From: Calliphora vicina | Lineage: Eukaryota > Arthropoda > Insecta > Diptera > Calliphoridae | DNA: 64,000 nt | Assembly (NCBI RefSeq): GCF_958450345.1 | Contig: NC_088782.1 | Coordinates: 5,589,501 to 5,653,500, forward strand | Direction of reading: 5' to 3' | In this document: piece after piece, positions 63,508-64,000 of the stretch | Layout of the letters: each line of letters begins with the position of its first letter | How positions within the stretch are numbered: position 1 is the stretch's first letter | Program-made: the position numbers and the translations under genes | The notes under the pieces: model-generated | The model's input: the letters and a program-made list of their open reading frames with translations, nothing else | Database searches by the model: none | Told to the model about the DNA's origin: nothing

Positions 63508-64000
63508 TAATTAGAATACATGTATATTCTTTATCATAAGTATGATATCTTTAATATAAAATAAAATTTATTTTCTTATTTCTAGGCGTTTTAATATTTT
63601 GCCAAAAAACCGGTTAACCGGTTATTATTAAAAAACCGAAACCGGTTTATATTAAATTGCAATTTTTCGAAGAAACCGAAAACCGGGTTCTAAAAAATGT
63701 CGAAGAATCGATCACCATAGTATGTACTATATAAAAATCATAAACATAAACGCTTACTTCACTCAGGAACATAAGTACTTATTTTCAAAAAGTACCGTAT
63801 GAAAAAAGTTATTTCAAGTTAGTTAATTTACACAGAACAAAGGTACATTTAAAAGATAATGAAAATTTAAATTTATTATTTCATTCCTTTAGGTTTCTAC
63901 CGGGCATAGACAGTTTGTCAAACAATTTTAGTGACAAAAAATTTGTTTGGGAACAGGGTTTTTTATTGGGGATATTTTAAAATATTTCTAGGACTCAATA

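Larger units (their letters stand above)
62193..63719 (+). mobile_element. hAT element with perfect 8-bp TSD and transposase remnant
   Basis: The left end TAGGGTGATCG and the right end (inward TATGGTGATCG) are flanked by GTATGTAC on both sides (62185-62192, 63720-63727). Both subterminal regions are rich in AACCGGTT/ACCGAAACCGG motifs. It contains a transposase C-terminal fragment (62585-62710) and a piggyBac-like insertion (62719-63291). Confidence 0.88.

Overview
The window is AT-rich, intron-dominated eukaryotic DNA carrying the middle of one gene on the + strand: Rdl (Resistance to dieldrin), the GABA-gated chloride channel subunit of insects. Six exons can be placed to the base: exon 3 (859-926), exon 4 (15357-15583), exon 5 (21107-21189), the two mutually exclusive forms of exon 6 (6c at 27320-27457, 6d at 33497-33634) and exon 7 (48390-48674). 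All splice sites are GT-AG, reading phases match across every junction, and spliced residues fall on the usual Drosophila RDL numbering (R111, F146, F206, Y254, A301, G335). The first exons (signal peptide, distal N-terminus) lie before base 1; the large intracellular loop and M4 lie beyond 64000. Near-identity of the exons to Drosophila Rdl, with DINE-1/mini-me-type repeats carrying (GTCY)n tracts, points to a higher fly with large introns, probably a calyptrate (house fly or blow fly group). The species is an inference.

The exons total under 1 kb. The rest is intron: about 14.4 kb (exons 3-4), 5.5 kb (4-5), 6.1 kb (5-6c), 6.0 kb (6c-6d), 14.8 kb (6d-7) and more than 15.3 kb (after 7). I see no tRNA, rRNA, CRISPR array, bacterial feature or convincing second gene.

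The introns are a dense record of small DNA transposons, many with complete ends and target-site duplications (TSDs): hAT-type with 8-bp TSDs (4070-6139, 12245-13156, 42809-45203, 59147-60665, 55759-55896, 62193-63719); a family of nearly complete palindromes with TA TSDs in about ten copies (best at 59292-59778); TTAA-flanked piggyBac-type elements (32389-32494, 62719-63291); a Harbinger-like element with TTA TSD (55383-55635); and rolling-circle DINE-1/mini-me-like elements in two subfamilies, called HINE-A and HINE-B here. Decayed coding remnants include three mariner transposases, a LINE RNase H region, a hAT dimerisation domain, a mariner-type helix-turn-helix and a possible THAP domain.

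The most informative structure is the nesting. At 58859-61102 a HINE-A is split by a hAT element that is itself split by a palindromic TA element. At 42809-45203 a second copy of the same hAT element is split instead by a HINE-B that holds another TA element. The two loci therefore supply each other's empty target sites, giving exact insertion boundaries and relative ages. In the gene itself, the resistance site codes for Ala, the sites edited in Drosophila RDL keep genomic A, and the duplicated exon 6 varies mostly in and around loop F.
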